DNA of 49,776 nucleotides from Arenimonas metalli CF5-1. GTDB lineage: Bacteria; Pseudomonadota; Gammaproteobacteria; Xanthomonadales; Xanthomonadaceae. Under the pieces are notes generated by a model that saw only the letters and a list, made by a program, of their open reading frames with translations, ran no database searches and was not told the DNA's origin. Each line of letters starts with the position of its first letter. The stretch's first letter is position 1. Of this stretch, positions 27,611-36,848 are shown piece by piece. Made by a program: the position numbers and the translations under genes. The stretch covers positions 1 through 49,776 of the forward strand of contig NZ_AVCK01000065.1 of assembly GCF_000747155.1 (NCBI RefSeq). Reading direction: 5' to 3'.

Positions 27611-27640
27611 GCCGGCCTGACCTCCGGAAGCCTGCACATC

Positions 27641-28225
27641 ATGACCCTGACCCTCCGTTCGCGACTGGCCGTGTTCCTGGCGCTCGCCGCCGTCATGGCC
27701 GCGACCCGGCTCAATCATTTCGGCCTGGTGCCGGACGCCTCGTGGGCGGTGTTCTTCGTCGCCGGCTTCTACCTGCGCGGCAGCGTGCGCTGGGCGTTCC
27801 CGGCGCTGATGGCGCTGGCGGTGGCGGTCGACTACCTGGTCATCACCGGCAGCGGCCAGAGCTTCTGGAGCCACTACTGCATGTCGCCGGGCTACTGGTT
27901 CCTGCTGCCGGCGCACGCGTCGATGTGGCTGGGCGGCAGCCTGCTGCGCCGCGCCTACCGCGGCCTGGAGCCGCGCGCGCTGGCGCTGCTGGCGGTGTCG
28001 GTGTTCGCCAGCGTCGCGGCCTGCCACTTCTTCGCGCAGGGCGGCTTCTACTGGCTGGCCAGCGCCGTCGCCGAGCCCACCGTCGCCGGCTGGGCCAAGA
28101 ATTACGCCGACTGGTTCCTGCCCTACCTGCGCAACGCCAGCGCTTACGTCGCGGCCGCCGCTACGCTGCACGTCGTGGCGACCTGGGCCCTGGCCCGCCG
28201 CGCCGCCGTCGCCACCGCGCGCTGA
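27641..28225 (+). CDS. Small polytopic membrane protein, S-component-like (DUF6580-type)
   Basis: A 194-residue protein with five to six hydrophobic segments. The N-terminal half (RLAVFLALAAVMAATRLNHFGLVPDASWAVFFVAGFYLRG) resembles the DUF6580/putative cobalamin transporter-type family, whose fold recalls ECF-transporter S components. It lies 7 bp upstream of a PduO-type cobalamin adenosyltransferase and is surely co-transcribed with it, so corrinoid uptake is a reasonable inference. No ECF ATPase or T component is present in the window. The family call is moderate; the role is inferred from context. Confidence 0.65.
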   Translation: MTLTLRSRLAVFLALAAVMAATRLNHFGLVPDASWAVFFVAGFYLRGSVRWAFPALMALAVAVDYLVITGSGQSFWSHYCMSPGYWFLLPAHASMWLGGSLLRRAYRGLEPRALALLAVSVFASVAACHFFAQGGFYWLASAVAEPTVAGWAKNYADWFLPYLRNASAYVAAAATLHVVATWALARRAAVATAR

Positions 28226-28232
28226 GGCCACC

Positions 28233-28787
28233 ATGGGCAACCGGCTGTCGAAGATCTACACCCGCACGGGCGACGACGGCAGCACCGGCCTGGGCGACGG
28301 CTCGCGCGTGGCCAAGGATTCCGCCCGCGTCACTGCCTACGGCACCGTCGACGAGGCCAACTCGGCCATCGGCATCGTGCTGGCCTGCGACCTCCCGGAA
28401 GACGTGCGCACCGTGCTGGTGTCGGTGCAGCACCAGCTGTTCGACCTCGGCGGCGAGCTCTGCATCCCCGGCCATGCGGCCATCTTCGACGCCGACATCC
28501 AGCGCCTCGAGGACCAGCTCGACGCCTTCAACGCCGACCTGCCGCCGCTCAAGGACTTCATCCTGCCCGGCGGCGGCCTGGCCGCCGCGCACTGCCACCT
28601 GGCGCGCACCATCTGCCGCCGCGCCGAGCGCGAGTCGGTCACGCTATCGCACCATGACGCCGTGCGGCCCGAGGCCATCCGCTACCTCAACCGCCTCTCG
28701 GACCTGCTGTTCGTGATCGCCCGCGTGCTGGCCCGCGCCAGCGGCCACGGCGAGGTGCTCTGGAACCACGAGCGCCGGAAAGGCTAG
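28233..28787 (+). CDS. Cob(I)yrinic acid a,c-diamide adenosyltransferase, PduO type
   Basis: A 184-residue trimeric ATP:corrinoid adenosyltransferase making adenosylcobalamin. The N-terminal ATP-binding signature is YTRTGDDGSTGLGDGSRVAKD. This is followed by AYGTVDEANSAIG, the catalytic RRAERE helix region and the C-terminal RYLNRLSDLLFVIAR. It has normal length for the family. It is the middle gene of a three-gene operon between a small membrane protein and an HDAC-fold enzyme (2-bp gap to the next start), so the salvage role fits the neighbouring candidate corrinoid transporter. Confidence 0.94.
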   Translation: MGNRLSKIYTRTGDDGSTGLGDGSRVAKDSARVTAYGTVDEANSAIGIVLACDLPEDVRTVLVSVQHQLFDLGGELCIPGHAAIFDADIQRLEDQLDAFNADLPPLKDFILPGGGLAAAHCHLARTICRRAERESVTLSHHDAVRPEAIRYLNRLSDLLFVIARVLARASGHGEVLWNHERRKG

Positions 28788-28789
28788 GC

Positions 28790-29713
28790 GTGCTGCTCTA
28801 TACCCATCCCGCCTGCCTGGCGCATGACCCGGGCGCCGGCCACCCGGAATGCCCGGCCCGGCTGGAGGCGGTGCTGCACGCGGTGCGCGCCAATTTCCCG
28901 CTCGCGCCCTGGCGCGAGGCCCCGCGCGCCGGCCGCGATGCCCTGCTGCGCGTGCACACCCGCGACCTGGTGGCGCGCGTGCTCGACACCCCGTTCGACG
29001 CCAGCCTGCGCCTGGACGAAGACACCGCGATGTCGCCCGACTCGCCCGAGGCCGCGCTGCGCGCCGCCGGCGCCGGCATCGCCGCGGTGGACGCGGTGAC
29101 GCGCGGCGAGACGCGCCACGCCTTCTGCGCCGTGCGCCCGCCCGGCCACCACGCCACCGGGCCGGTGGCGATGGGCTTCTGCCTGTTTAACTCGATCGCG
29201 GTGGCCGCCGCCCACGCGGTGCACGCGCACGGGCTCGAGCGCGTGGCGATCATCGATTTCGACGTGCACCACGGCAACGGCAGCCAGGACATCTTCGCCA
29301 GCGACCCGCGGGTGATGTACGCCAGCTCGCACCAGTACCCGCTGTACCCGAACTCCGGCCTCGCGCACGAGCGCGGCGTCGGCAACGTGGTCAACGCCAC
29401 GCTGTCGCCGGGCACCGACGGCGAGGCCTTCCGGCATGCCTGGCGCGAGCACCTGCTGCCGCAGGTCGAGGCCTTCCGCCCGCAGCTGGTGCTGGTCTCG
29501 GCCGGCTTCGACGGCCACCGGCTCGACCCGCTGGCCGACCTGATGCTGGAAGCCGACGACTACCGCTGGCTCAGCGCCGAACTCGCCGCGCTGGCGGATC
29601 GCCACGCCGGCGGCCGCCTGGTGTCGATGCTCGAGGGTGGCTACAGCCTGGCGGCGCTGCGGGCCTGCAGCGTGGCCCACCTGCACGGCCTGGCCGGCAC
29701 TACGCCGGCCTGA
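28790..29713 (+). CDS. Histone deacetylase superfamily (acetylpolyamine amidohydrolase-like) protein
   Basis: A 307-residue Zn-dependent deacylase starting at GTG 28790, 2 bp after the adenosyltransferase stop. The active site is complete: RPPGHHA (tandem His), [11 protein letters not shown] (zinc Asp and His), [14 protein letters not shown] (second Asp) and [10 protein letters not shown]. In bacteria such enzymes deacetylate polyamines or other acetylated amines; the substrate is not evident here. Its last 14 bp overlap the end of the convergent msrB gene. Confidence 0.92.
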   Translation: MLLYTHPACLAHDPGAGHPECPARLEAVLHAVRANFPLAPWREAPRAGRDALLRVHTRDLVARVLDTPFDASLRLDEDTAMSPDSPEAALRAAGAGIAAVDAVTRGETRHAFCAVRPPGHHATGPVAMGFCLFNSIAVAAAHAVHAHGLERVAIIDFDVHHGNGSQDIFASDPRVMYASSHQYPLYPNSGLAHERGVGNVVNATLSPGTDGEAFRHAWREHLLPQVEAFRPQLVLVSAGFDGHRLDPLADLMLEADDYRWLSAELAALADRHAGGRLVSMLEGGYSLAALRACSVAHLHGLAGTTPA

Positions 29714-30095
29714 AATCCAGCGCCGCGGAATTGATGCAGTAGCGCAGCCCCGTGGGCTGCGGCCCGTCGGGGAAGACGTGGCCCAGGTGCGAATCGCAGG
29801 CCGCGCAGCGCACCTCGACCCGGTGCATGCCGTGGCTGGTGTCCGCGTGCTCGTCCACCGCGCCGGCCGCGACCGGCCGGGTGTAGCTGGGCCAACCGCT
29901 GCCCGAGTCGTACTTGTCCACCGACGAGAACAGGTCGGCGCGGCAGGCCGCGCAGACATAGGTGCCGGTGCCGTGGTGGTTCCAGTACTTGCCGGTGAAC
30001 GCGCGCTCGGTCTCCGAGCAGCGGCAGATGGCATATTGCTCGGGGCTCAGCTCGGCCCGCCACTCTGCGTCGGTCTTCTCGATCTTGCCGGCCAT
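29700..30095 (-). CDS. msrB: Peptide-methionine (R)-S-oxide reductase MsrB
   Basis: A 131-residue repair enzyme. The catalytic cysteine is in RYCINSAAL near the C-terminus, with [14 protein letters not shown] before it and two CxxC pairs (CAAC, CAAC) for structural zinc. The resolving cysteine of many MsrBs (SGCGWPS) is serine here (SGSGWPS), so another thiol must recycle the enzyme. The ATG at 30095 ([13 protein letters not shown]) has GAAGG 8 bp upstream and fits the family; an ATG at 30119 is possible. It overlaps the convergent deacetylase gene by 14 bp and is divergent from lptD. Confidence 0.94.
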   Translation of the reverse strand: MAGKIEKTDAEWRAELSPEQYAICRCSETERAFTGKYWNHHGTGTYVCAACRADLFSSVDKYDSGSGWPSYTRPVAAGAVDEHADTSHGMHRVEVRCAACDSHLGHVFPDGPQPTGLRYCINSAALDFRPA

Positions 30096-30165
30096 CCGCG
30101 TGCCTTCGTGTTGCCCCATCAGGCGCCTTGGGCCAAGCTATCACGTCTTTTCCAGGGATGCCTCC

Positions 30166-32394
30166 GTGCGCCGTCAAGCCCTTCGACTGCTTCCGCTCTG
30201 CCTGGCCATCGCCGGCGCAGCCCGCGCACAGGATCCCGCCCCGGCCGCCGACTGGGCGCTGTGCCCCTCGCCGGAAGGCCTGCCGCTGTTCCAGCCGCTC
30301 GCCGACCCGGCCACCAGCGCCGCGGACCCGGCCACGCTGGCCACCGACATCAGCGCCGAAAACCTCGACGTCAGCGGCCGCGAAACCACCGTGTTCGAGG
30401 GCGACGTCGAACTGCGCCGCGGCGGCCAGTGGCTGGGCACCGACAAGCTCACCTATTCGCACGAGAGCGAACGCTTCGTCACCGAAGGCCAGGTGCGCTT
30501 CCAGGACGACGGCATCCGCTTCACCGCCGACCAGGCCGCGGGCGACCAGAAGGCCGACACGATCGTGCTCGACGGCGTGCAGTACCAGTTCAACCAGAAC
30601 GCCGGCAACGGCCGCGCCGACCGCATCACGATGCGCGGCGACCTGGGCGAGATGGCGGGCGGCACCTACTCCACCTGCCCGCCCGGGCAGCGCCAGTGGG
30701 AGTTCTCGGCCAGCCGCATCGACGTCGACCAGGAAGAGGCGATGGGCACCGCCCGCAACGCCACCCTGCGCCTGGGCGGCGTGCCGGTGCTCTGGCTGCC
30801 GTATATCCGCTTCCCCACGGACGATCGCCGCCGCACGGGCCTGCTCTCGCCCAAGATCGGCTTCGACGACCGCAACGGCTTCGACTACGAGCAGCCGGTC
30901 TACCTCAACCTCGCGCCGAACTACGACGCCACCCTGACGCCGCGCTGGATGGCGCGGCGCGGACTCATGCTCGGCGCCCAGTTCCGCTACCTCACCGCGC
31001 GCAGCCGCGGCGAGATCGAAGGCACCTGGCTCGGCAACGACGACGAGCCCGGGCGCGGCTACGACCGCGGCGTGGCCTCGCTGCGCCACACCACCTCGCT
31101 GGGCCCGAACTGGTACGCCAGCGCCGACCTCAACCACGTCAGCGACGTCTTCTACTTCGACGACTTCAACGACTCGCTGGCCTCGACCTCGATCACCCTG
31201 CTGCCCAGCACCGCCGGCCTGTACGGCCGCGGCTACGGCTGGACCGCCAGCCTCTCGGCCCAGCGCTGGCAGATCGCCAACCCGCTGGTGCTGCCGGGCA
31301 CCGAGCCCTACCGCCGCCTGCCCGCCGCCGACCTGCGCTGGAACAAGGCCCTGCTGCCCTGGATGGAATTCGGCCTGCAGGCCGAGGCCGTGCGCTTCGA
31401 CCACGAGACCCTGGCCGGCGGCACCCGCGTGGACCTGCGGCCGACCCTGCGCCTGCCCTTCGGCGGCGCGGCCTGGTACGCCACGCCGGAGTTCTCCTGG
31501 CGCTACACGAGCTGGTCGCTGGACGGCGGCCTGCTGGCGCCGGGCGCCGACCGCTCGCCCACGCGCAGCCTGCCGATCACCCGCTTCGACGCCGGCGCCT
31601 TCTTCGAGCGCGAGTTCGCGTGGGGCGACGGCCGCCTGCTGCAGACGCTCGAGCCGCGCCTGGTCTACCTGAACGTGCCCTACCGCGAGCAGGACGACCT
31701 GCCGCTGTTCGACACCCAGCCGCTGACGTTCAGCTGGCCGGGCCTGTTCCGCGACAACCGCTTCGGCGGCGCCGACCGCCAGGCCGACGCCGACCAGGTG
31801 ACGCTGGCCGTGACCAGCCGCGTCCTCGACACGGCCGACGGCCGCGAGCGCCTGAGCGCCAGCCTCGGCCGCATCCATTACTTCGACCCGCCCCGGGTCA
31901 CCGTGCCCGGGGCCCCGCCGCTGTCCGACGACGGCTCGGCCTGGGTTGCCGAGGCCAGCCTGACCCTGGGCCAGCGCTGGACCCTGGGCCTGGCCCAGCA
32001 GTGGGATCCGGACCGCGAGCGCACCAACCTCTCGGCCGTGCGCAGCCAGTGGCGCTTCGGCGACGGCGGCCTGGTGAACGCCGCCTACCGCTACCGCGCC
32101 GACGTGCTCGAGCAGGGCGACCTGTCCTTCGTGGTGCCGGTGAACGACCGCTGGCGCCTGCTCGGCCGCTGGAACTATTCCCTGCGCGACCGCGAGACGC
32201 TGGAATCGCTGGCCGGCGTGGAGTGGAAGAGCTGCTGCCTCGCGGTGCGCGTGCTGGCGCGTGAATACATCCGTGAATTCGGCGGCGACCGCAACCTGGG
32301 CATCTACCTTGAGCTGGAGCTGAATGGCGTCGGCAGCCTGGGCCGCGACACGGCCCGTTTGCTTGATGATGCTATCCTTGATTACTCCCGTTGA
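30166..32394 (+). CDS. lptD: LPS-assembly outer membrane protein LptD
   Basis: A 742-residue outer-membrane component that inserts LPS into the outer leaflet with LptE. A signal peptide (ALRLLPLCLAIAGAARAQ) precedes a jellyroll (OstA-like, about 60-190; ENLDVSGRETTVFEGDVELRRGG) and a C-terminal beta-barrel. The four cysteines needed for the interdomain disulfides are present: ALCPS, YSTCPPG and the CC pair in WKSCCLAVR. The start is a GTG at 30166 with an AGGGA site upstream. It is the first gene of lptD-surA-pdxA-rsmA-apaG-apaH. Confidence 0.96.
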   Translation: MRRQALRLLPLCLAIAGAARAQDPAPAADWALCPSPEGLPLFQPLADPATSAADPATLATDISAENLDVSGRETTVFEGDVELRRGGQWLGTDKLTYSHESERFVTEGQVRFQDDGIRFTADQAAGDQKADTIVLDGVQYQFNQNAGNGRADRITMRGDLGEMAGGTYSTCPPGQRQWEFSASRIDVDQEEAMGTARNATLRLGGVPVLWLPYIRFPTDDRRRTGLLSPKIGFDDRNGFDYEQPVYLNLAPNYDATLTPRWMARRGLMLGAQFRYLTARSRGEIEGTWLGNDDEPGRGYDRGVASLRHTTSLGPNWYASADLNHVSDVFYFDDFNDSLASTSITLLPSTAGLYGRGYGWTASLSAQRWQIANPLVLPGTEPYRRLPAADLRWNKALLPWMEFGLQAEAVRFDHETLAGGTRVDLRPTLRLPFGGAAWYATPEFSWRYTSWSLDGGLLAPGADRSPTRSLPITRFDAGAFFEREFAWGDGRLLQTLEPRLVYLNVPYREQDDLPLFDTQPLTFSWPGLFRDNRFGGADRQADADQVTLAVTSRVLDTADGRERLSASLGRIHYFDPPRVTVPGAPPLSDDGSAWVAEASLTLGQRWTLGLAQQWDPDRERTNLSAVRSQWRFGDGGLVNAAYRYRADVLEQGDLSFVVPVNDRWRLLGRWNYSLRDRETLESLAGVEWKSCCLAVRVLAREYIREFGGDRNLGIYLELELNGVGSLGRDTARLLDDAILDYSR

Positions 32395-32433
32395 ACCCAT
32401 GGCGCCGGCCCCGGCGCCGGAGCCACGAACCGC

Positions 32434-33738
32434 ATGAAGAACGCCCTGCCCCTCCTCCTCGCCGGCCTGCTGGCCCTGGGGTCCGCCCTCGCCCCGACCC
32501 CGGCGTCGGCCCAGGACACCATCCCGCTGGACGGCATCGTCGCCGTCGTCGACGAAGAGGTGATCCTGCGCAGCGAGCTCGACCGCGCCGTGGGCAACAT
32601 CCTGGCCCAGTACGCCAACCAGCCCGGGCAGCTGCCGCCGCGCGAGATCCTCGAGCGCCAGGTGCTCGACCGCCTGGTGCTGATGCGCCTGCAGCTGGTG
32701 CGCGCCCGCGACAACGGCATCCGCGTCAGCGACGGCGAGCTCAACCAGGCCATCCAGAGCGTCGCCGGCCGCAACCGCATGACCCAGGACCAGCTGCGCG
32801 ACCGCCTCGCGCAGGACGGCCTGGGCTACGAGGAATTCCGCAACAGCCTGCGCGAGGAGCTGATGCTCGAGCGACTGCGCCAGAGCTACGTGCAGTCGCG
32901 CGTGCAGGTCAGCGAGGCCGAGGTGGACCAGCTGCTGGCCGTGCGCGAGATCGGCGGGCCGGAAGTGCGCCTGTCCAACATCCTCGTGGCCCTGCCCGAC
33001 GGCGCCACGCCGGAGCAGATCGCCACCGCCGAGCGCAAGATCACCGGCATCCGCGAAGTGATCATGAAGGGCGAGCTTGATTTCCGCGCCGCCGCGATCC
33101 GCTACTCCGACGCGTCCAACGCGCTCGAGGGCGGCGACATCGGCTGGCGCGGCTACGACGCCCTGCCGCAGAACTACGTCGGCATGATCCGCGCGATGTC
33201 GCCGGGCGAAATCAGCCAGCCGCTGCGCGGCCCGAGCGGCTACCAGCTGGTGCAGCTGGTCGAGACCCGCGAAGCCGGCCGCCAGACCGCCACCGAATAC
33301 AACGCCCAGGGCATCCTGGTGCGCCCGACCCCGACCCTGCCGCCGGAAGCCGCGCGCCAGAAGATCGAAGACCTGCACCGTCGCCTCGTGGCCGGCGAGG
33401 ACTTCGCCAAGCTCGCCCGCGAGAACTCCGACGACACCCTGACCCGCGCCGACGGCGGCGACATGGGCTGGTTCGCGATCAACACCTGGGGCACCGCGAT
33501 CGGCAACCAGGTCCAGCAGCTTGCCGACGGCGAGCTGTCGGCGCCCTTCCAGAGCGACAGCGGCTGGCACATCGTGCGCCGCCTGGGCGTTCGCGAGCAG
33601 GACGTCACCGAGGTCAACCGCCGCAACCAGGCGCGCGAGGTGATCGGTGCGCGCAAGGCCGAGGAAGAGTTCGAACGCTTCCTGCGCCAGCTGCGCTCCG
33701 AGGCCTACGTCGAGACGCGCCTCACGGCCGCGGGCTGA
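32434..33738 (+). CDS. surA: Periplasmic chaperone and peptidyl-prolyl isomerase SurA
   Basis: A 434-residue chaperone for outer-membrane proteins, including LptD encoded just upstream. A signal peptide ends at PASAQ. The N-terminal chaperone domain (IVAVVDEEVILRSELDRAV) is followed by two parvulin domains: about 180-280, with VRLSNILVALPDG and the GGDIGWRGYDALP segment, and about 290-395, with EYNAQGILVRPTP and GGDMGWFAINTWG. A C-terminal strand completes the chaperone core. It lies 39 bp after lptD. Confidence 0.96.
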   Translation: MKNALPLLLAGLLALGSALAPTPASAQDTIPLDGIVAVVDEEVILRSELDRAVGNILAQYANQPGQLPPREILERQVLDRLVLMRLQLVRARDNGIRVSDGELNQAIQSVAGRNRMTQDQLRDRLAQDGLGYEEFRNSLREELMLERLRQSYVQSRVQVSEAEVDQLLAVREIGGPEVRLSNILVALPDGATPEQIATAERKITGIREVIMKGELDFRAAAIRYSDASNALEGGDIGWRGYDALPQNYVGMIRAMSPGEISQPLRGPSGYQLVQLVETREAGRQTATEYNAQGILVRPTPTLPPEAARQKIEDLHRRLVAGEDFAKLARENSDDTLTRADGGDMGWFAINTWGTAIGNQVQQLADGELSAPFQSDSGWHIVRRLGVREQDVTEVNRRNQAREVIGARKAEEEFERFLRQLRSEAYVETRLTAAG

Positions 33739-33743
33739 TCCCC

Positions 33744-34718
33744 ATGCGGACCCGGCTGGCCCTGGTTCCTGGTGAGCCGGCCGGCATCGGGCCCGAGCTC
33801 TGCGTCCGGCTGGCCCAACGGCCGCCGGATGCCTCCCTGGTCGCCTACGCCGACCCCGACGCACTCACCGCCGCCGCCGCGGCGCTGGGCCTGCCCCTGC
33901 GCCTGCTCGATGCCGACCGCGACGCCGGCCCGGGCGAGCTGGCCCTGCATCCGATCCGCCAGGCCCGCCCCACCCGCTTCGGCCAGCCCGACCCCGCCAA
34001 CGCGCCGGCCGTGATCGCCGCGCTGCGCGACGCCGGCGCCGCCTGCCTGGCCGGCGAGCTCGACGGCCTGGTCACCGGCCCGGTGCACAAGGCCAGCATC
34101 AACGCCGGCGGCATCGCCTACACCGGCACCACCGAGCTGCTGGCCGCGCAGGCCGGCGTCGAGGTGGTGATGATGCTCGCCAACCCGCGCCTGCGCGTCG
34201 CCCTGGCCACCACCCACCTGCCGCTGCGCGCCGTGCCCGATGCGATCACCCGCGACGGCGTCACCCGCACGCTGCGGATCCTCCATGCCGCGCTGGCGCG
34301 CGACTTCGGGCTGTCCGCGCCGCCGCGCATCGCGGTGCTGGGCCTGAACCCGCACGCGGGCGAGGACGGCCACCTCGGGCGCGAAGAGCTCGACACCATC
34401 ATCCCCGCGCTCGACGCACTTCGCGCCGAAGGCCTGGCGCTCGAGGGCCCGCTGCCCGCCGACACCGCCTTCCTGCCGCAGAAACTGTCCGGCTACGACG
34501 CGGTGCTGGCGATGTACCACGACCAGGGCCTGCCGGTGCTCAAGCACTCGGGCTTCGAGCAGGCGGTCAACATCACCCTCGGCCTGCCCTACCCGCGGGT
34601 GGCGGTGGACCACGGCACGGCCCTCGACCTGGCCGGCCGCGGCGTCGCCGATCCGTCCAGCCTGTTCGCCGCCGCCGCGCTGTGCGCGCGGCTCGCCCGC
34701 CACCGGAGGTCCGCATGA
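33744..34718 (+). CDS. pdxA: 4-hydroxythreonine-4-phosphate dehydrogenase PdxA
   Basis: A 324-residue NAD-dependent enzyme of pyridoxal phosphate synthesis. It has the N-terminal GEPAGIGPELC, metal-binding histidines in GPVHKASIN and MYHDQGLPVLK, LGLNPHAGEDGHLG, and the C-terminal VDHGTALDLAG. It starts 5 bp after surA, and its TGA overlaps the rsmA ATG (ATGA), so translation of the two is coupled, as in related genomes. Confidence 0.96.
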   Translation: MRTRLALVPGEPAGIGPELCVRLAQRPPDASLVAYADPDALTAAAAALGLPLRLLDADRDAGPGELALHPIRQARPTRFGQPDPANAPAVIAALRDAGAACLAGELDGLVTGPVHKASINAGGIAYTGTTELLAAQAGVEVVMMLANPRLRVALATTHLPLRAVPDAITRDGVTRTLRILHAALARDFGLSAPPRIAVLGLNPHAGEDGHLGREELDTIIPALDALRAEGLALEGPLPADTAFLPQKLSGYDAVLAMYHDQGLPVLKHSGFEQAVNITLGLPYPRVAVDHGTALDLAGRGVADPSSLFAAAALCARLARHRRSA

Positions 34719-35527
34719 GCCACTTCAAGGCGCCGCCCAAGAAGAACCTCGGCCAGCACTTCCTGGCCGACCGCAGCTACATCGACCGCATCGTGATGGC
34801 GGTGAACCCGAAGCCCGGCGACCGCCTGGTGGAAATCGGCCCGGGCCAGGGCGCGATCACCTTCCCGCTGCTGCGCAAGCACGGCGAACTGACCGTGATC
34901 GAGTTCGACCGCGACCTGATCACGCCGCTGATGGAGGCTTCGGAAGGCGTGGGCCGGCTGACGATCATCCACAAGGACGTGCTGCAGGTGGACTTCAGCA
35001 AGCTGGCCGGCGACGAGGGCCCGCTGCGCCTGGTCGGCAACCTGCCCTACAACATCTCCTCGCCGATCCTCTTCCACGCGCTCGAGCACGCCGGCGCGGT
35101 CAGCGACATGCACTTCATGCTGCAGAAGGAAGTGGTGGACCGCATGGCTGCCGATCCGGGCAGCAAGGTCTACGGGCGGCTGAGCGTGATGCTGCAGGCG
35201 TATTGCACGGTCACGTCGCTGTTCGACGTGCCGCCGGGCGCGTTCAGGCCGCCGCCGAAGGTGGATTCGGCGGTGGTGCGGCTGGTGCCGAAGCCCGCGG
35301 CGGAGATCGGCATCGCCGACCCGGCGCTGTTCGAGCGGGTGGTGCGCGATGCCTTCGGCCAGCGCCGCAAGACCCTGCGCAACGCGCTCTCCCAGGTCTG
35401 TACCGGTGCCGACATCGAGGCCGCGGGCCTGCGCCCGGATGCCCGCGCCGAGCAGCTGGCGGTGGCGGATTTCGTGCGCCTGGCGCAATTCCTCGGTTCG
35501 CTGCCCCCGGGCGACCGTCCTGCGTAG
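34715..35527 (+). CDS. rsmA: 16S rRNA (adenine1518/1519-N6)-dimethyltransferase RsmA (KsgA)
   Basis: A 270-residue SAM-dependent enzyme that dimethylates A1518 and A1519 late in 30S assembly. It has PPKKNLGQHFL at the N-terminus, SAM motif I LVEIGPGQGAITFPLL, the acidic VIEFDRDL and catalytic NLPYNISSPIL, then the C-terminal helical domain (DAFGQRRKTLRNAL). The ATG at 34715 overlaps the pdxA stop and is preceded by CGGAGGT. Confidence 0.97.
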   Translation: MSHFKAPPKKNLGQHFLADRSYIDRIVMAVNPKPGDRLVEIGPGQGAITFPLLRKHGELTVIEFDRDLITPLMEASEGVGRLTIIHKDVLQVDFSKLAGDEGPLRLVGNLPYNISSPILFHALEHAGAVSDMHFMLQKEVVDRMAADPGSKVYGRLSVMLQAYCTVTSLFDVPPGAFRPPPKVDSAVVRLVPKPAAEIGIADPALFERVVRDAFGQRRKTLRNALSQVCTGADIEAAGLRPDARAEQLAVADFVRLAQFLGSLPPGDRPA

Positions 35528-35536
35528 AATGGCGGC

Positions 35537-35917
35537 ATGGATTCCGCGCAGCACGCCATCGAGGTGATCGTCGCCACCCGCTTCCTCGAGGACCAGTCGA
35601 TCCCCGAGGACGACCGCTACGTCTTCGCCTACACCATCCGCATCGTGAACCTGGGCGAGGTGCCGGCCCGCCTGCTCAGCCGCCACTGGATCATCACCGA
35701 CGCCAACGGCAAGGTGCAGGAAGTCCGCGGCGAGGGCGTCGTCGGCGAGCAGCCCTGGCTGCGGCCGGGCGAGCACTTCGAATACACCTCGGGCGCCGTG
35801 CTCGAGACCCCGCTGGGCACCATGCACGGCAGCTACCAGATGCTGGCCGACGACGGCACCTCGTTCGACGCGCGGATCGACCCGTTCACCCTGTCCATCC
35901 CGCGGACGCTGCACTGA
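35537..35917 (+). CDS. apaG: ApaG (Co2+/Mg2+ efflux protein family)
   Basis: A 126-residue beta-sandwich protein. The family pattern is clear: [49 protein letters not shown] and [12 protein letters not shown]. The molecular role is unresolved (the name comes from a cobalt-resistance phenotype); a fibronectin III-like fold is known for homologues. It is placed between rsmA and apaH with gaps of 9 bp and 1 bp. Confidence 0.95.
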   Translation: MDSAQHAIEVIVATRFLEDQSIPEDDRYVFAYTIRIVNLGEVPARLLSRHWIITDANGKVQEVRGEGVVGEQPWLRPGEHFEYTSGAVLETPLGTMHGSYQMLADDGTSFDARIDPFTLSIPRTLH

Positions 35918-35918
35918 C

Positions 35919-36764
35919 ATGGCCACCTACGCCATCGGCGACGTGCAGGGTTGCTACGACGCGCTGCAGCGCCTGCTCGAGAAGATCCGCTTCGACCCGG
36001 CGGCCGACCGGCTGTGGTTCTGCGGCGACCTGGTCAACCGCGGCGGCCAGTCGCTCGAGACCCTGCGCCTGATCCACTCGCTGGCCATCCACAGCACCAT
36101 CGTGCTGGGCAACCACGACCTGTCGCTGCTGGCCATCTCCACGCGCCGCGAGGCCGACCAGCGCAAGGTCAACCCGGACCTGCAGCGGGTGCTGTTCGCC
36201 GACGACCACGAGGTGCTGATCGGCTGGCTGCGCCGGCAGAAGCTCTTCCACGTCGACCGCACGCTCGGCTTCGCGATGGTGCACGCCGGCCTGGCCCCGA
36301 AGTGGACGATCAGCCTGGCCGAGGCCCGCGCCCGCGAGGTCGAGGAGAAGCTGCAGGGCGACGGCTTCTTCAAGCTGGTCAAGAACATGTACGGCGACAA
36401 GCCGGCCTGGTCGCCCAAGCTCACCGGCGTCGACCGCTACCGCGCGATCATCAACGTGTTCACCCGCCTGCGCTATTGCACGCCGGCGGGCCGCATCGGG
36501 TTCGAAGACAAGGGCCGGCCGGGCACCCAGAAGCCGGGCATGTACCCGTGGTTCGAAGTGCCGGGCCACGCCGTGCGCGAATTGCCCGTGGTGTGCGGAC
36601 ACTGGTCCACGCTGGGGCTGTTCATGGGCCTGGGCGTCTATGCCATCGACACCGGCGCGGTCTGGGGCGGCAAGCTCACCGCGATGGAGCTGGGCCCGGA
36701 GCTGCGCCTGCACCAGGTCGCCGGCCGCGACCCGCCAGACGGCAGTCCCCGCGGCGACGACTGA
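35919..36764 (+). CDS. apaH: Symmetrical bis(5'-nucleosyl)-tetraphosphatase ApaH
   Basis: A 281-residue metallophosphoesterase that splits Ap4A into two ADP and also removes Np4 caps from RNA. Metal-binding motifs are GDVQGCYD (with D and Q), FCGDLVNRGGQS, GNHDLSLLA and VVCGHWSTLG. It is the last gene of the lptD operon; a hairpin with a T tract overlaps its stop codon. Confidence 0.96.
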   Translation: MATYAIGDVQGCYDALQRLLEKIRFDPAADRLWFCGDLVNRGGQSLETLRLIHSLAIHSTIVLGNHDLSLLAISTRREADQRKVNPDLQRVLFADDHEVLIGWLRRQKLFHVDRTLGFAMVHAGLAPKWTISLAEARAREVEEKLQGDGFFKLVKNMYGDKPAWSPKLTGVDRYRAIINVFTRLRYCTPAGRIGFEDKGRPGTQKPGMYPWFEVPGHAVRELPVVCGHWSTLGLFMGLGVYAIDTGAVWGGKLTAMELGPELRLHQVAGRDPPDGSPRGDD

Positions 36765-36786
36765 GTCGCTCCGCCCCCTTTTTTAG
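36751..36786 (+). terminator. Intrinsic terminator after apaH
   Basis: GCGGCGAC (36751-36758) pairs with GTCG-CT-CCGC (with a 2-base bulge) around a 6-base loop containing the apaH TGA, followed by CCCCTTTTTTA. The long T run is rare in this GC-rich window and fits termination of the lptD-apaH operon. Confidence 0.5.
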
Positions 36787-36848
36787 TGCAGGGCCTCGGT
36801 ACTGGCCCGGTATGGTCTTGAGTCTGGCTGCAAAGGAGAACCCCGCCC

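Noticed and set aside
27542-27640. Cobalamin riboswitch upstream of the membrane-protein/PduO operon
   Set aside because: The gap is only 99 bp and contains no B12-box-like sequence or the multi-stem layout needed.
29641-33864. A 1407-codon open frame antisense to lptD and surA
   Set aside because: High GC leaves few stop codons in the frame opposite to real genes. The translation is low-complexity (A, G, R, V, Q, H) with no family motif, and lptD and surA are certain.
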